Assembly (NCBI RefSeq): GCF_004337985.1
Contig: NW_021940922.1
Location: forward strand, 1,399,546 to 1,463,545
Direction of reading: 5' to 3'
DNA from: Pyricularia pennisetigena
Lineage: Eukaryota; Ascomycota; Sordariomycetes; Magnaporthales; Pyriculariaceae
DNA: 64,000 nucleotides
In this document: piece after piece, positions 32,600 to 42,679 of the stretch
Layout of the letters: every line of letters begins with the position of its first letter
How positions within the stretch are numbered: the stretch's first letter is position 1
Position numbers and translations under genes: made by a program
Notes under the pieces: model-generated
Told to the model about the DNA's origin: nothing
Databases searched by the model: none
Seen by the model: the letters and a program-made list of their open reading frames with translations, nothing else

Positions 32600-33960
32600 T
32601 ATTATATCCGGATTTAAAAGGATAGCGACGGTAAATCCCCGCCGTTATTATAAGGCCGGTTATATTATATACCGCGCGATTAATTATTAAAATTGCGGCG
32701 ATAAATAATCGATATAATGGATAAAGGATGGATCCGAATAAACGCGTCGTTAACCGCAGCCCCGGTCCTAATAATCCGGAAAATTTTTGGAAAATGGCGT
32801 TTATACGTCGATTATAAAATATTAAACGTTATTATAATATAGGACCGGTATTTTCTACTATTAATTAAAAAAATATTCCGCTTTTTATCCGGAGCAAAAT
32901 GGTTTATTAAAATAAACGTGCGCGCAGTTTTCCATAAATTACGCGTGGCCGAAAAGGATAAATATTTTACAGTTTTTCGCACAAAATTTGGATTATTCGA
33001 ATGGTTAATATATTTATTCGGATTAGCGGGCGCCCCGGCCATATTCCAGCGATATATTAACGGCGTTTTCGGGAATATATTGGACGATTATATATTAATA
33101 TATTTGGACGATATTTTAATATATACGTCCGGTTTTAAAACGGATTATTGGCGGAAAATTACCCATATTTTGGGAAAATTGAAAAAAACGGGTTTAAATT
33201 TGGATTTCGATAAAAGCGCGTTCGCGGTTATTTCCGTTAAATATTTGGGGTTTATTATATACGCTAATATAGGCGTAAAAACTGATCCGGAAAAATTACG
33301 CGCGATCCGGGAATGGGAAACCCCGACGAAGTTACGAAAATTGCGCGGTTTTTTAGGATTCGCAAATTTTTACCGGGATTTTATAAACGGGTATTCGGGT
33401 TTAATGGCGCTTTTATTTCGATTTATTAAAAAAGGAATACCGTTTAAATGGACACCGGAGGAGGACGTTATTTTTAAAATATTTAAACAAATATTTTTGC
33501 AAACGCCAATATTGGTTTAATGGAGCGACGAAACGGAAACGAAAATAGAAACGGATTGCTCCGGCGTAATTATCGGGGGGGTATTGGTATAAAAGGGGAA
33601 AAACGGATTATAAAAACCGGTAATATTCCATTCCGTTAAATTGACGACGGCCCAACGCAATTATATTATTTATAATAAAAAATTGTTCGCGGTCGTCCAT
33701 TGTTTATAAATATGGGAGGCGGAATTACGCAATATCCGTTTTTTTTTACTATTTTTACGGATTATAAAACGTTCGAATATTTTACGAAACCGAGGGTGGT
33801 ATCGGAACGGTAAATGCGGTAAACCGAAATCCTATCCAAATTTAATTACGTTTTAAAATACCGATTAAGGAAATACGCGATAATCCCCGACGCGTTATCG
33901 AAACGGGAACAGGACGAAATTAGCGAGGAAAAACGAACGATAATATTACGCCCAATACCC
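32600..33960 (+). pseudogene. Ty3 reverse transcriptase and RNase H region
   Basis: The longest intact stretch (32918-33520) reads 'KYFTVFRTKFGLFEWLIYLF' and 'GLAGAPAIFQRYINGVFGNI', followed by the polymerase motif IYLDDILIYT (YLDD at 33101-33112). It continues 'KLRKLRGFLGFANFYRDFIN', the connection typical of Ty3 RT. After it comes a degraded RNase H with stops. Upstream, protease can be placed only roughly. Active-site aspartates are preserved even though upstream frames are broken. Confidence 0.85.
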
Positions 33961-34299
33961 AGTAAAACTATAATCGGTATTTTTTAAATATTATTATAAA
34001 ATATATCGCCGGCGGTCCCGGAAGGAATATTTATTTTCCAGCAACTTTATATAGCAGAATTTTGGAACGAAATAATGGAAAAAAACCCAATATACGCCCG
34101 TAAACGTAACGCGGTTTAACAAAATATAAAACGATTCCCACCCGAGGCCGAAACGATAATATAAATAACGGATTATTTAATAAACGTTTCCGGTACGTTA
34201 TTATATAAAAACCGTTTTTAATTACCCAATTGGGAACCCTTAATTACGGTAATTTTATAACGAATTTACAAATCCCTAATAATTGGTTATTGCGGTAAA

Positions 34300-35050
34300 A
34301 ATAACATATTTACGATTTTGGTTCGAAATTACTATTAGGACGGGATAGCCGAATATATCCGACGATTCGTACGCAATTGCGATATATACCGCAGGATAAA
34401 ACCATCGAAACAACGCAAACAAAAACTGTTATAACCTTTACCAATACCGGATAAATTTTGGAAACAAATTTCCATCGATTTTATAACGGATTTCCCAGGT
34501 AATAATGCGGACGCGCCGCGTTATATAATAGTTATAATTAATAAATTTTCCAAATATATCCAATTAAAAGCGATGGATTCGATAAAAGCCGAAATTTGCG
34601 CCGCGAAATTCGTTTCCATTTGGTGGCGGTTTAGGGGTTTCCTTAACGCGATTATATCGGACCGGGGGTCGGATTGGGTAAAGGGTTTTTAGTCGGAATT
34701 ATACCGATAAATAGGAATTTTACAATTATTATTAACGTTTTACCATTTAAAAACGGATGGGGGTACGGAACGGATTAATTAGGAAATGCAGTATTATTTA
34801 AAGGTTTTCGAAATATTTAATTAAATAAATTGGCCCGGATATTTACCGGTTATTTAATTAACGTTAAATAATAGGAATTCGTTAATTACGGGAATTAATC
34901 CTAATAGGTTATTATTAGGATACGAAATAAACGCGGTCCCGGTAATATAGGTAAACGGACGACCGGGTTCCACGCCCAAAGGTCGCGCGAATTTGTTTTT
35001 ATAATATTTTAAAAACGGTATAAACGTGGCCTACGCCGTTATAGTTTATA
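34300..35050 (+). pseudogene. Ty3 integrase core region
   Basis: With stops, the frame gives 'QPLPIPDKFWKQISIDFITD'-like sequence, then 'IISDRGSDWVKGF' and 'KTDGGTERINQE', matching the D, D and E blocks of retroviral-type integrases (DFITD, SDRG, PQTDGQTERVNQ). The zinc-binding HHCC segment upstream is partly visible around 34330-34400. It would insert the element's cDNA. Not functional. Confidence 0.7.
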
Positions 35051-35198
35051 TATAATAACGCCAAAAAAAAACGCGAATAAAATACGGAAACCGGCGGACC
35101 GTTTCAAAATAGGGGATAAAGTTTTTTTCAATTTACGGAACGTTAAAATTAATCGCCTGAATAAAAAATTTAATTTCGTAACGAATAAATATACGGTC

Positions 35199-35546
35199 GT
35201 GGCGATTTTTACATTATTAATAATTACGTTAAACGTCCCGAAAAAAATCCACCCCATTTCTTACGTAAAATTAATCGAAAAAACCGCGGACGATTTATTA
35301 CCGTCCCAAATTCGTACCGATATTAAACCCGGCCCGTTATTAATCCCATCCGATTTAAATAACGAAACCGCGGAGGAATGGGTGGTGGAAAAGATTTTAA
35401 CCGCGAAAAACGCAATAAAGAAAAAACGTAAACGCAAAATTTTGGTAAAATGGAAAAGGTACGATAAACCCACGTGGAAGGATTTGGTAATAATGGAAAA
35501 TATACGGGTATTAAACGAATTCGAAGCAAAATGGGGGCCGGTTTAA
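35199..35546 (+). pseudogene. Chromodomain at the C-terminus of the Ty3 integrase
   Basis: An open frame of 115 codons includes 'EWVVEKILTAKNAIKKKRKR' and 'KILVKWKRYDKPTWKDLVIM', followed by ENIRVLNEFEAKW. The order EYVVEKIL, ILVKWKGY, TWE is that of a chromodomain. Chromoviruses use it to target methylated-histone chromatin. Confidence 0.8.
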
Positions 35547-36589
35547 ACAAATAATAACCCAATATCGAAACGACGTTAATAATTAAATATTTAACCGGAT
35601 TAGGGATTTGCTATAATTAATTAAAAGGTCGACGATTCCCCGGAAAAAAAGCGACGCGGTAAATTTAAAGTTAATATTAATTTAATTAAACGTAGGGTAA
35701 AAACAACACGCAGGATTAAACCCCTTACCGGGGCGAAATGCAACGAGGATAACCGACGACCATATAACCCGCGCCCATTTTTGGGGCGACGTAACCGTAT
35801 CCCACCCACCCAACCCTCGAATTAAATTAATATATATAAAACGAAACGATAATTTTGCGCGGCGATAAAATATTAATTAAAAGCCGAATTATACGCTTCC
35901 GATTCGCTATCCAAATTTCCCTTTTTTTTATTTTTTTCCTTTATTTCGACGTCCTCCTTTTTTATCCCATTATTTTCCGCGTTATTTTTAAAAACCGGGA
36001 ATTCCTATTGTTCGGCGAATTGGTTAATTTTCCGCAACAGGGCGGTACGACGTCGGGCAGTATTTTCGATTAAAAAAGGTTTACGACGGGATTTTCCAAA
36101 AAACGGGTTTTTACCTATATTACGATTAAAAATACGAGGGCGCGACGAAATAGGGGTACGGGGACGCGAAAAATTAGATATATACCGAATCGGGGCACGA
36201 ATAAAACGAAACGCGACGGGGTAACGCGAAAAAAAAATTTCGAAACGTCGGCGGGGCGTGGTAATAATAAGGGCGAAAAGGCGTAAGGAATGCGCGGGGC
36301 GGAGTTAACGTATAGGAACGGCGGGGGAAAGGGTTAAAACGGTAATTAAAAGAGCGAAAACGTTATTATTTCGGCACGTTTCCTGCAAATTTTCTTTATA
36401 ACGCGACGTATTACGTTTTTGAAAATTTTTTTAAAAATTAATAACGTTATCGAAACAATTAAATACTAAAGGAATTAAACGTATTTCCAGGTAAATAAAA
36501 CCGCGTGCGAAAATTTATACCAATTAACGGTTACGATTACCGCCGTTACGAAAAGGGGTATTAAATATAACGGTAAAAATAGTGGTTTT

Positions 36590-37070
36590 AGTAGGGGTTA
36601 TTACGGCCCCGGAGTTCGCCATTTTATCCTATGCGTCCTGGTAAGCGCGGACCCAATTAATATACGCGGTAAAAAAATTTCGAAATAATACGGTATTTTT
36701 GCCAGGGATTTTTTTACCATTTACGACAGTGTTTTTAATTAAAGGTTCGACGATATAACGATTATTATAAATCGTGGTTTTTAATTCCCGCAAACGGCGG
36801 CGGAGGATAAAATTAAAGGCGTAAGCGGCCTCGTTATAATAATAATACGATTTTTTGGTATCGCGGTATCGCTAATAACCAATACCGTTGGGGGCAGGGC
36901 TATATTCCCAAACCCCGTTGGTTTTGGACGTTTTCACATAAAAGACGTAAAAAATAAATATATTTTCCGGGGCGGTATATTTGTCGTTATTTAAATTACC
37001 CTGGAATTCCGCGGTACCGACAACGCGACGAAAACGTTGCGAATATAAATTAACGATATTACCCAATCGG
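36590..37070 (-). pseudogene. Antisense open region in the 3' part of the Ty3 element
   Basis: On the minus strand from 37066: 'MGNIVNLYSQRFRRVVGTAE', then 'VWEYSPAPNGIGY', a stop, and 'NEAAYAFNFILRRRLRELKT', 'FRNFFTAYINWVRAYQDA', a stop, and 'MANSGAVITPTKTTIFTVIF'. The frame spans over 150 codons with only two stops, both RIP-type, and the composition is protein-like, while the plus strand here is full of stops. No family recognised. It could be an antisense cargo gene or a chance consequence of the RIP codon bias. Confidence 0.4.
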
Positions 37071-37510
37071 TATTTAATCGATATAATTTACAAATAAACG
37101 GCCGTTATTATTATATAACGAAAATAATTAACCATTACGGTGGGGAGGCCGGCTATTTCCATTACCGGTACTAATTTGTCCAGGCGTTATTTGGGACGCG
37201 ATTAAAAAAATAAAGGCCCGGGATATAATAACGACGCGGTAACGATAAATAACGATACGAATAATAAATAGGAACGAACAGGAAATGAAAACGGCCGAAA
37301 TAAAAGCAGTACAAATAAAAAGCAAAACGAGGGGAAAATAGGAAAAATCGATAAAATAATAAAAAAAGGAGGGAATAAGGACGAAAAAGATTCGAATAAA
37401 GGAAAAATTGGAAGGTAAAAAGGACCAGGACGATAACGCGAAAAAAAATGCGAAAAACAGAAACCGTAACCATTATAGGAAAAGAATTGTACCAATGGAT
37501 AAACGAATTT

Positions 37511-38125
37511 ATACCGCCCAAAGTGAAAGGAAGGTAAACCGCGACAAATACCCGTAAACGGTAAATACGATAAAAAAACCGCAATATTACCGCAATTAAA
37601 AGCAGGAGGGCAAAACCCGATTACGGTTTTATACCGCCCAAAATAAAAGGAAGGTAAACCGCGATAAACACCCGCAAACGGTAAAAACGATAAAAAAACC
37701 GCGATATTACCGCAATTAAAAACAAAAGGGCAAAACCCGACCACGGCCTTATACCGCCCAAAATAAAAGGAAAATAAACCGCGACAAATACCCGCAAACG
37801 GTAAATATAATAAAAAAACCGCGATATTTCCGCAATTAAAAATAGGAGGGTAAAACCCGACCACGACCCTATACCGCCCAAAATAAAAGGAAAATAAACC
37901 GCGATAACCACCCGTAAACGGTAAATACGATAAAAACGCCATAATATAATAACAATTAAAAGCGGGAGGATAAAATTCGACTACGGACCTATATTAATTA
38001 AAATTAGGAAAAAACGAACCACGATAACCGCCCGTAAACGGATCCGGGGATAAAAAACCCGCGACATAACCGCGGCCGAAAATAGGAGGGTAAAACCCGA
38101 CCACGGGCCTATACCGCCCGGAATA
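37511..38125. repeat. 120-bp tandem repeat upstream of the 3' LTR
   Basis: Units begin TACCGCCCAAAATAAAAGG at about 37511, 37631, 37751 and 37871, with more diverged units near 37991 and 38111. The period is 120 bp (40 codons), so both strands keep an amino-acid repeat. On the minus strand the units are fully open ('FYFGRYKTVIGFCPPAFNCG'). Confidence 0.9.
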
Positions 38126-38223
38126 ATGGACGGGTAGGTTATATTAGGATACGCGCCCGTTGGATTACTTTTATACCTCCAAATAGGGACTATACCCGAT
38201 AAAAGACGGGCGAATGCGGGTTA

Positions 38224-38411
38224 TATTATGGATTCGTATTTAAAACACGTATTACGTAATAAGATATAAAAGCGGGTCAGGGATGTTATATAAGGGGAAG
38301 GATATTACCACGACCCGGATATGCACCTTTTCCTCCCTTTTCCCCCAGCGTTAGTAATAATACCAATAAGGATACTTAACGGTCTCAAGGCCGTTGGTTT
38401 ACCCTATAATA
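38224..38411 (+). repeat. 3' LTR of the Ty3 element
   Basis: 188 bp, TATTATGG … CTATAATA, followed by GTGGT. Differs from the 5' LTR mostly by C/T and G/A, with more mutations in its first half and fewer in its second half. Confidence 0.9.
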
Positions 38412-38416
38412 GTGGT

Positions 38417-38576
38417 ACCGCCATAAACGGCGAAATGCGACAAAATGTCCTCAGACTAGAACGAGCGCGATCTTTTCGGCCAATATAATTGGTCGAAAAA
38501 CCATGTGGCTGAAAGGTATATGGAGCGTTCGGTCCCCACTGCGAAGCAGGGGGGTCTAGTCTAAGCACTGAGACTA
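38417..38576 (+). mobile_element. Right end (B type, inverted) of the short element split by the Ty3 insertion
   Basis: Resumes with ACCGCCATAAACGGCGAAATG and ends …AAGCACTGAGACTA. Together with 28945-30622 it forms one 1838-bp element. Confidence 0.85.
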
Positions 38577-38697
38577 TGAACCAGAGCGTTTTTTGGATGG
38601 ACCCACAGGTACATTGCAAAGCCGCAATTGAGCCACGAAGTGGAGCGAAATGGATCAATTGTGGAGCTCTGGGCTTCAGGGATGAGCCCTGAGACTA
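38577..38697 (-). repeat. Inverted A-type end fragment
   Basis: TGAACCAGAGCGTTTTTTGG … GAGCCCTGAGACTA. Only the outer 120 bp of an A end. Probably the partner of the A end at 28768, or a separate truncated copy. It cuts into LTR family D on its right. Confidence 0.75.
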
Positions 38698-38783
38698 CTT
38701 TATACCTTTATCGATTCAACGATTCAACGAATCGATTGTGCAACAAGATATCATCTCTATTACCCGCTAGCAGACGGTTATCT
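38698..38783 (+). repeat. LTR family D, left part, ending with the 9-bp target site
   Basis: CTTTATACCTTTATCGATTC … CGCTAGCAGACGGTTATCT. It matches 17737-17831 and stops with CGGTTATCT (38775-38783), exactly where the 13.8-kb element begins. The rest of the LTR continues at 52605. Confidence 0.9.
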
Positions 38784-39148
38784 TAGTCTCAGGGCTCATC
38801 CCTGAAGCCCAGAGCTCCACAATTGATCCATTTCGTTCGCTTCGCTCCACTTCGTGGCTCAATTGCGGTTTTGCAATGTACTTGTGGGTCCATCCAAAGA
38901 ACGCTTTGGTTTAGGTTTGAGGACAATTTGACGATTTTCGCCGTTTATAGCGGTATTTTTGGCCTTTTTGCGACCGATATTCCCTTATTATTCCACAACC
39001 ACGCAAAATATCGAAAAAAAACATCGTTAAAAATAGGAATTGGTAGGCCTTTTTCATTAATTTAAAATTTTTTGCACCCGGTACGCCAATTAAAAGTTGG
39101 ATATAATCCGCCTTTTATCCGTTTATAGCGGTATCCCTATTATTAACC

Positions 39149-39525
39149 CAAAAACACCATCGATACCCATTTCGCATTTTAATAATAACGATTATAATCC
39201 GTTAAAATTTATATGTGAAAAATCGCAAAAGCGAAAGGAATTTTTATATATAAATGTTAATCCAAATATCGCAAAAATATTTATTTTACAATCCGTACAG
39301 GGTAAATTTCATTTAATATATTATACGTCCACCTATAAATACCATCGATACCTATTTCGCATTTTACTAACAACGATTATAATTCGTTAAAATTTATATA
39401 AGGAAAATTGCAAAAGCGAAAGGAACCTTTACATATAAATTTTAATATAAATAACGCAAAATTATTAATTTTACAATCCGTATAAGGTATATATTATATA
39501 ATACGCTATATATCCACCCATTAAA
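39149..39525 (+). repeat. 193-bp tandem duplication inside the left end of the giant element
   Basis: ACCATCGATACCCATTTCGC begins at 39149 and ACCATCGATACCTATTTCGC at 39341. The two units share GCAAAAGCGAAAGGAA and TTACAATCCGTA. They diverge by C/T-type differences, so duplication preceded much of the RIP. Non-coding. Confidence 0.8.
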
Positions 39526-39829
39526 AAAAACCATTATTTCCGCAAATCTTTATATATTCGTATTTAATTATATATATATAATATCCGGAAACACGCCCAC
39601 ATATACCTCGTTTTCCCACCAAATCGACGCAATTTTTCGCGGTCCTAATCCCGTATACGCGGCGGTAGATACCTCCTCCGACGTATATATCCTCCCGGAA
39701 TTATACGCCAAAACCAAAATTTTTGGTAATTTAAACCTATAATATAAACTCGTTTTTTCAATTATTATATAGCTTTTAAACTTCCACAAACCCCTTAATA
39801 CTCCTACACGAATCCCATATTATAACTAA

Positions 39830-41684
39830 ATATAATATATATACCGGATTTTATATAATATAAAAAATATTATTTTGCTGGTAAAAACCGGGTACGGGAA
39901 AAATATAATATTGCAAACTATTTCGGTAATTCGCAATAATATTATTATTATCCAAATAATTCTATTAAGTAAATTAAAGTAAAAACAATTACGCAATATA
40001 TAACGTTATCCCGCCGCAAACCCCAAATTAATCGATTAATCCATTTTAACCGTAAATATAAATATACGGTTTTTATTATTAAAATTAATTTCATTTAATA
40101 TAACCCTTTTTGGAACCCGTAAACCGTTTGTAAATATACGCACACTTTTTTAAACCCGGAATAAACCACCAATTACCGATTCCTTAAACTTTTTCGAAAC
40201 CCTATATTCCACCAACGTATCGTTTTATTTACTATTAATAAATTTTATATAATTTTACAATGGAAAAATTTTAATAAATCGTTTTTTATATTACGTTTAA
40301 TCCGGGTAATTATACTAGCAACCGTATTTATATTCGGGTGCACCGCAACTTTTACAGCAAAAATTAAAATTTACATTTTCGACCAATTATATTATAAAAG
40401 GATAATGCGTTTCGTTAAAACGCCTTTCGACCGACCCGAAATTACGATTATAATACAGTATTTGGAACGCAAAACCCTTATTAACGATTACCGGCGCCTT
40501 TTATTCCTAATAGGGAATATTATACTATTATCCGCCACCCGTATTTTTAAAACTATTATATATATGGACGCCAGAAACCGTATTATCCAAACACGCCAAT
40601 TTTTAATAAAAAACCTCGTTTTTAGGAAATTTATTAAACGAAACGCAACCGATATAATTATCCGGTACGACGCATTTACATTTAAAATCGACAAAATTAA
40701 AATTTACGCAAAATTTTCCGAACCGGATTTTAAAATTCGCATTATATTTTCTATTTTATTTTTGGGTATAAATATAAATATACCTAATATGGAACGTATA
40801 ATACAATACGGCGCGTTAATATTAAACGACCCCGCAAATTTATAGTAAAAATTCGGACGAACCGCACGTGGGCCTAACCGTAAAAAAACCGTATATTTTT
40901 TTACGCCCTATTAATATTTCGATACGCAGGGGTTTATCGCTAAATACAAACCAACCAGGCCAAAATTATTAACCAAATTAACCAAATAACCCGTAATATT
41001 ATAAAAAAACGTTAAAAATTTATAAATTACCCATTTAAATTTTTTAACGTATTTATAAACGCGGTTATTTTTTTTATTAACCTTTTATATATCGTTAAAT
41101 TTAATTGAAACGATAATAACCGGGTAAAACCGTCGGAATTACCATAAACCGGTTTTTTAAATATATTTAAACCACGCGTTCCGTTTCATTGGACGTAATA
41201 GGAAATAATAAATAGGAAAAAATTAAAAAAGAAGGCGCCAAATATGCAAACCTTCGCTAACGCTAAATGTTTTCGACGAATTATATTGGATTTTATATAG
41301 GAAACGAATCCATCCTTTACAATAAATTAACCTGAAAATTATTATGACGTTTACGTGCATTAAATTGGAATTTTACCCGCATTACCCCTTAAAAAACAAC
41401 CAATTAAAATACTTAGGAAAAATTCCAAAAAAGGTTATATATTTAAACAATTGGATAAATGGGGTACCTATTTTGCAATAACTATTTTTTACCCAAACCC
41501 GCGGCGGTTATACGATTTATTATCCCACTTGGTATTACCTAAACCAATAATTTTTAATATCGTTAAAAAACTCGTCCATTCCTATAACCGGGAATGGACG
41601 AAAAGCGATTTGCTGGAAAATATTCCAAATTTACAATTAAACAAATGGTTTAAACAATATAACGATTATTTCGTTATTTAACTC
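39830..41684 (+). pseudogene. RecQ-like DEAD helicase of the giant element
   Basis: Near 39850 the frame reads 'NIILLVKTGYGKNIILQTIS', a Walker A motif (canonical AKTGFGKS). Around 40300 it reads 'VFIFGCTATFTAKIKIYIFD', the FGCTATL block of RecQ-like motif III. Between 40405 and 40845 the frame is fully open: 'KTPFDRPEITIIIQYLERKT', then 'YDAFTFKIDKIKIYAKFSEP' and 'GININIPNMERIIQYGALIL', matching motifs IV-VI. The motif QYG-P keeps only QYG. A downstream open segment in another frame (41451-41681: 'LLSHLVLPKPIIFNIVKKLV') probably belongs to the C-terminus. It would unwind DNA. This copy is inactivated by stops and a frameshift. Confidence 0.65.
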
Positions 41685-42679
41685 CCAATAATATAGGAAA
41701 ATGGGACACGAAATCGCGCCTCCTATTTGCACAAATAATAAAAAAAAGCGGCGGAATTAAAACACGGTAGCACTTTAGGAAACGATAAATATAATTAACA
41801 ATTATTCGGGAAAATAAACTAATAAACGCCGACGAACGAATTAAACGGTATTATAATTACAGGTTAAAATGTTGGTTAGCGTCAACGGTTACAAAAATAG
41901 CCAATATAGGAACGTTTATAAATTTATAACCTAAAAACTAAAAAGCAATTAAGGTTAAATTTTAATTAAATTAAATAACGTGCCCTGGATTACAAAAGGG
42001 TCGAACGATAAAAAAGGCGACGCCGAATTGGATTAACCAAAAGGGGAGGATTAAACAACGCAAAATATATAATTGTTAAATACCAAAATCCCCAATTAAC
42101 GGCCTAAATTAAACGACCAAATACTAAATAATAATAATTATTACGTAAATTAAAAGCTTGGATTATATATAGGCTGGTACGGCGTAACGGCGCCCCGATT
42201 AAAAATAAAAAGGTTCGATATTGCGAATTGTAGTAATTATTACGGTTAAATTCCGGAAATTTTGGCGTTTCCATTTTAATTTTATTTTATTAGCAAAAAA
42301 ACCCCACACGTAAACCCAATTATAAATACCTCCTTTTTTATTTTGATTAGCTTTTTTTTTTACAATAAGAACCTTTTTCCCGGCCGCCAAATTCTTTTTA
42401 TAACGATTAATAAAAAATTGTAACGATTAAACCAACGTTTAATTTTTTACCAATAACCGAACAATTATTATAATCGCAAAATTGCCTTAGCAAATATTGC
42501 AAACATATTCGTTAAAAAGCTTAATTAAAGCATTTTTAATTGGATAAAACTATTTATATTTTACCCACCTAAACAGGTATTAACCCAATCGTAACGAAAA
42601 TAAATTATAATTAACGCCGTTATATCGCAAGGGTACCCCCCACCCGGCTAGGTCCGGGGCAAATGAATTAATTTTATTA

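Larger units (their letters stand above)
30623..38411 (+). mobile_element. Complete Ty3-type LTR retrotransposon with chromodomain, RIP-damaged
   Basis: Two 188-bp LTRs (30623-30810 and 38224-38411) begin TGTTATGG (TATTATGG in the 3' copy) and end CTATAATA. A 5-bp target duplication GTGGT lies at 30618-30622 and 38412-38416. The uninterrupted target is the B end of the surrounding short element. Order: gag, protease/RT, RNase H, integrase, chromodomain, then about 2.6 kb of 3' non-pol sequence with an antisense frame and tandem repeats. Every protein frame is peppered with TAA/TAG where CAA, CAG or TGG would be expected. LTR differences are mostly C/T and G/A, so they cannot be used for dating. 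Confidence 0.9.

Noticed and set aside
37202..37942. Long minus-strand open frame with 40-residue repeats
   Set aside because: It follows the 120-bp tandem repeat and consists of hydrophobic, low-complexity sequence. RIP adds stops mainly to particular frames and can leave others open by chance. I list the repeat, not a gene.
39149..39525. CRISPR-like array
   Set aside because: Two 193-bp tandem units without short regular spacers, in a fungal genome. This is a simple tandem duplication.
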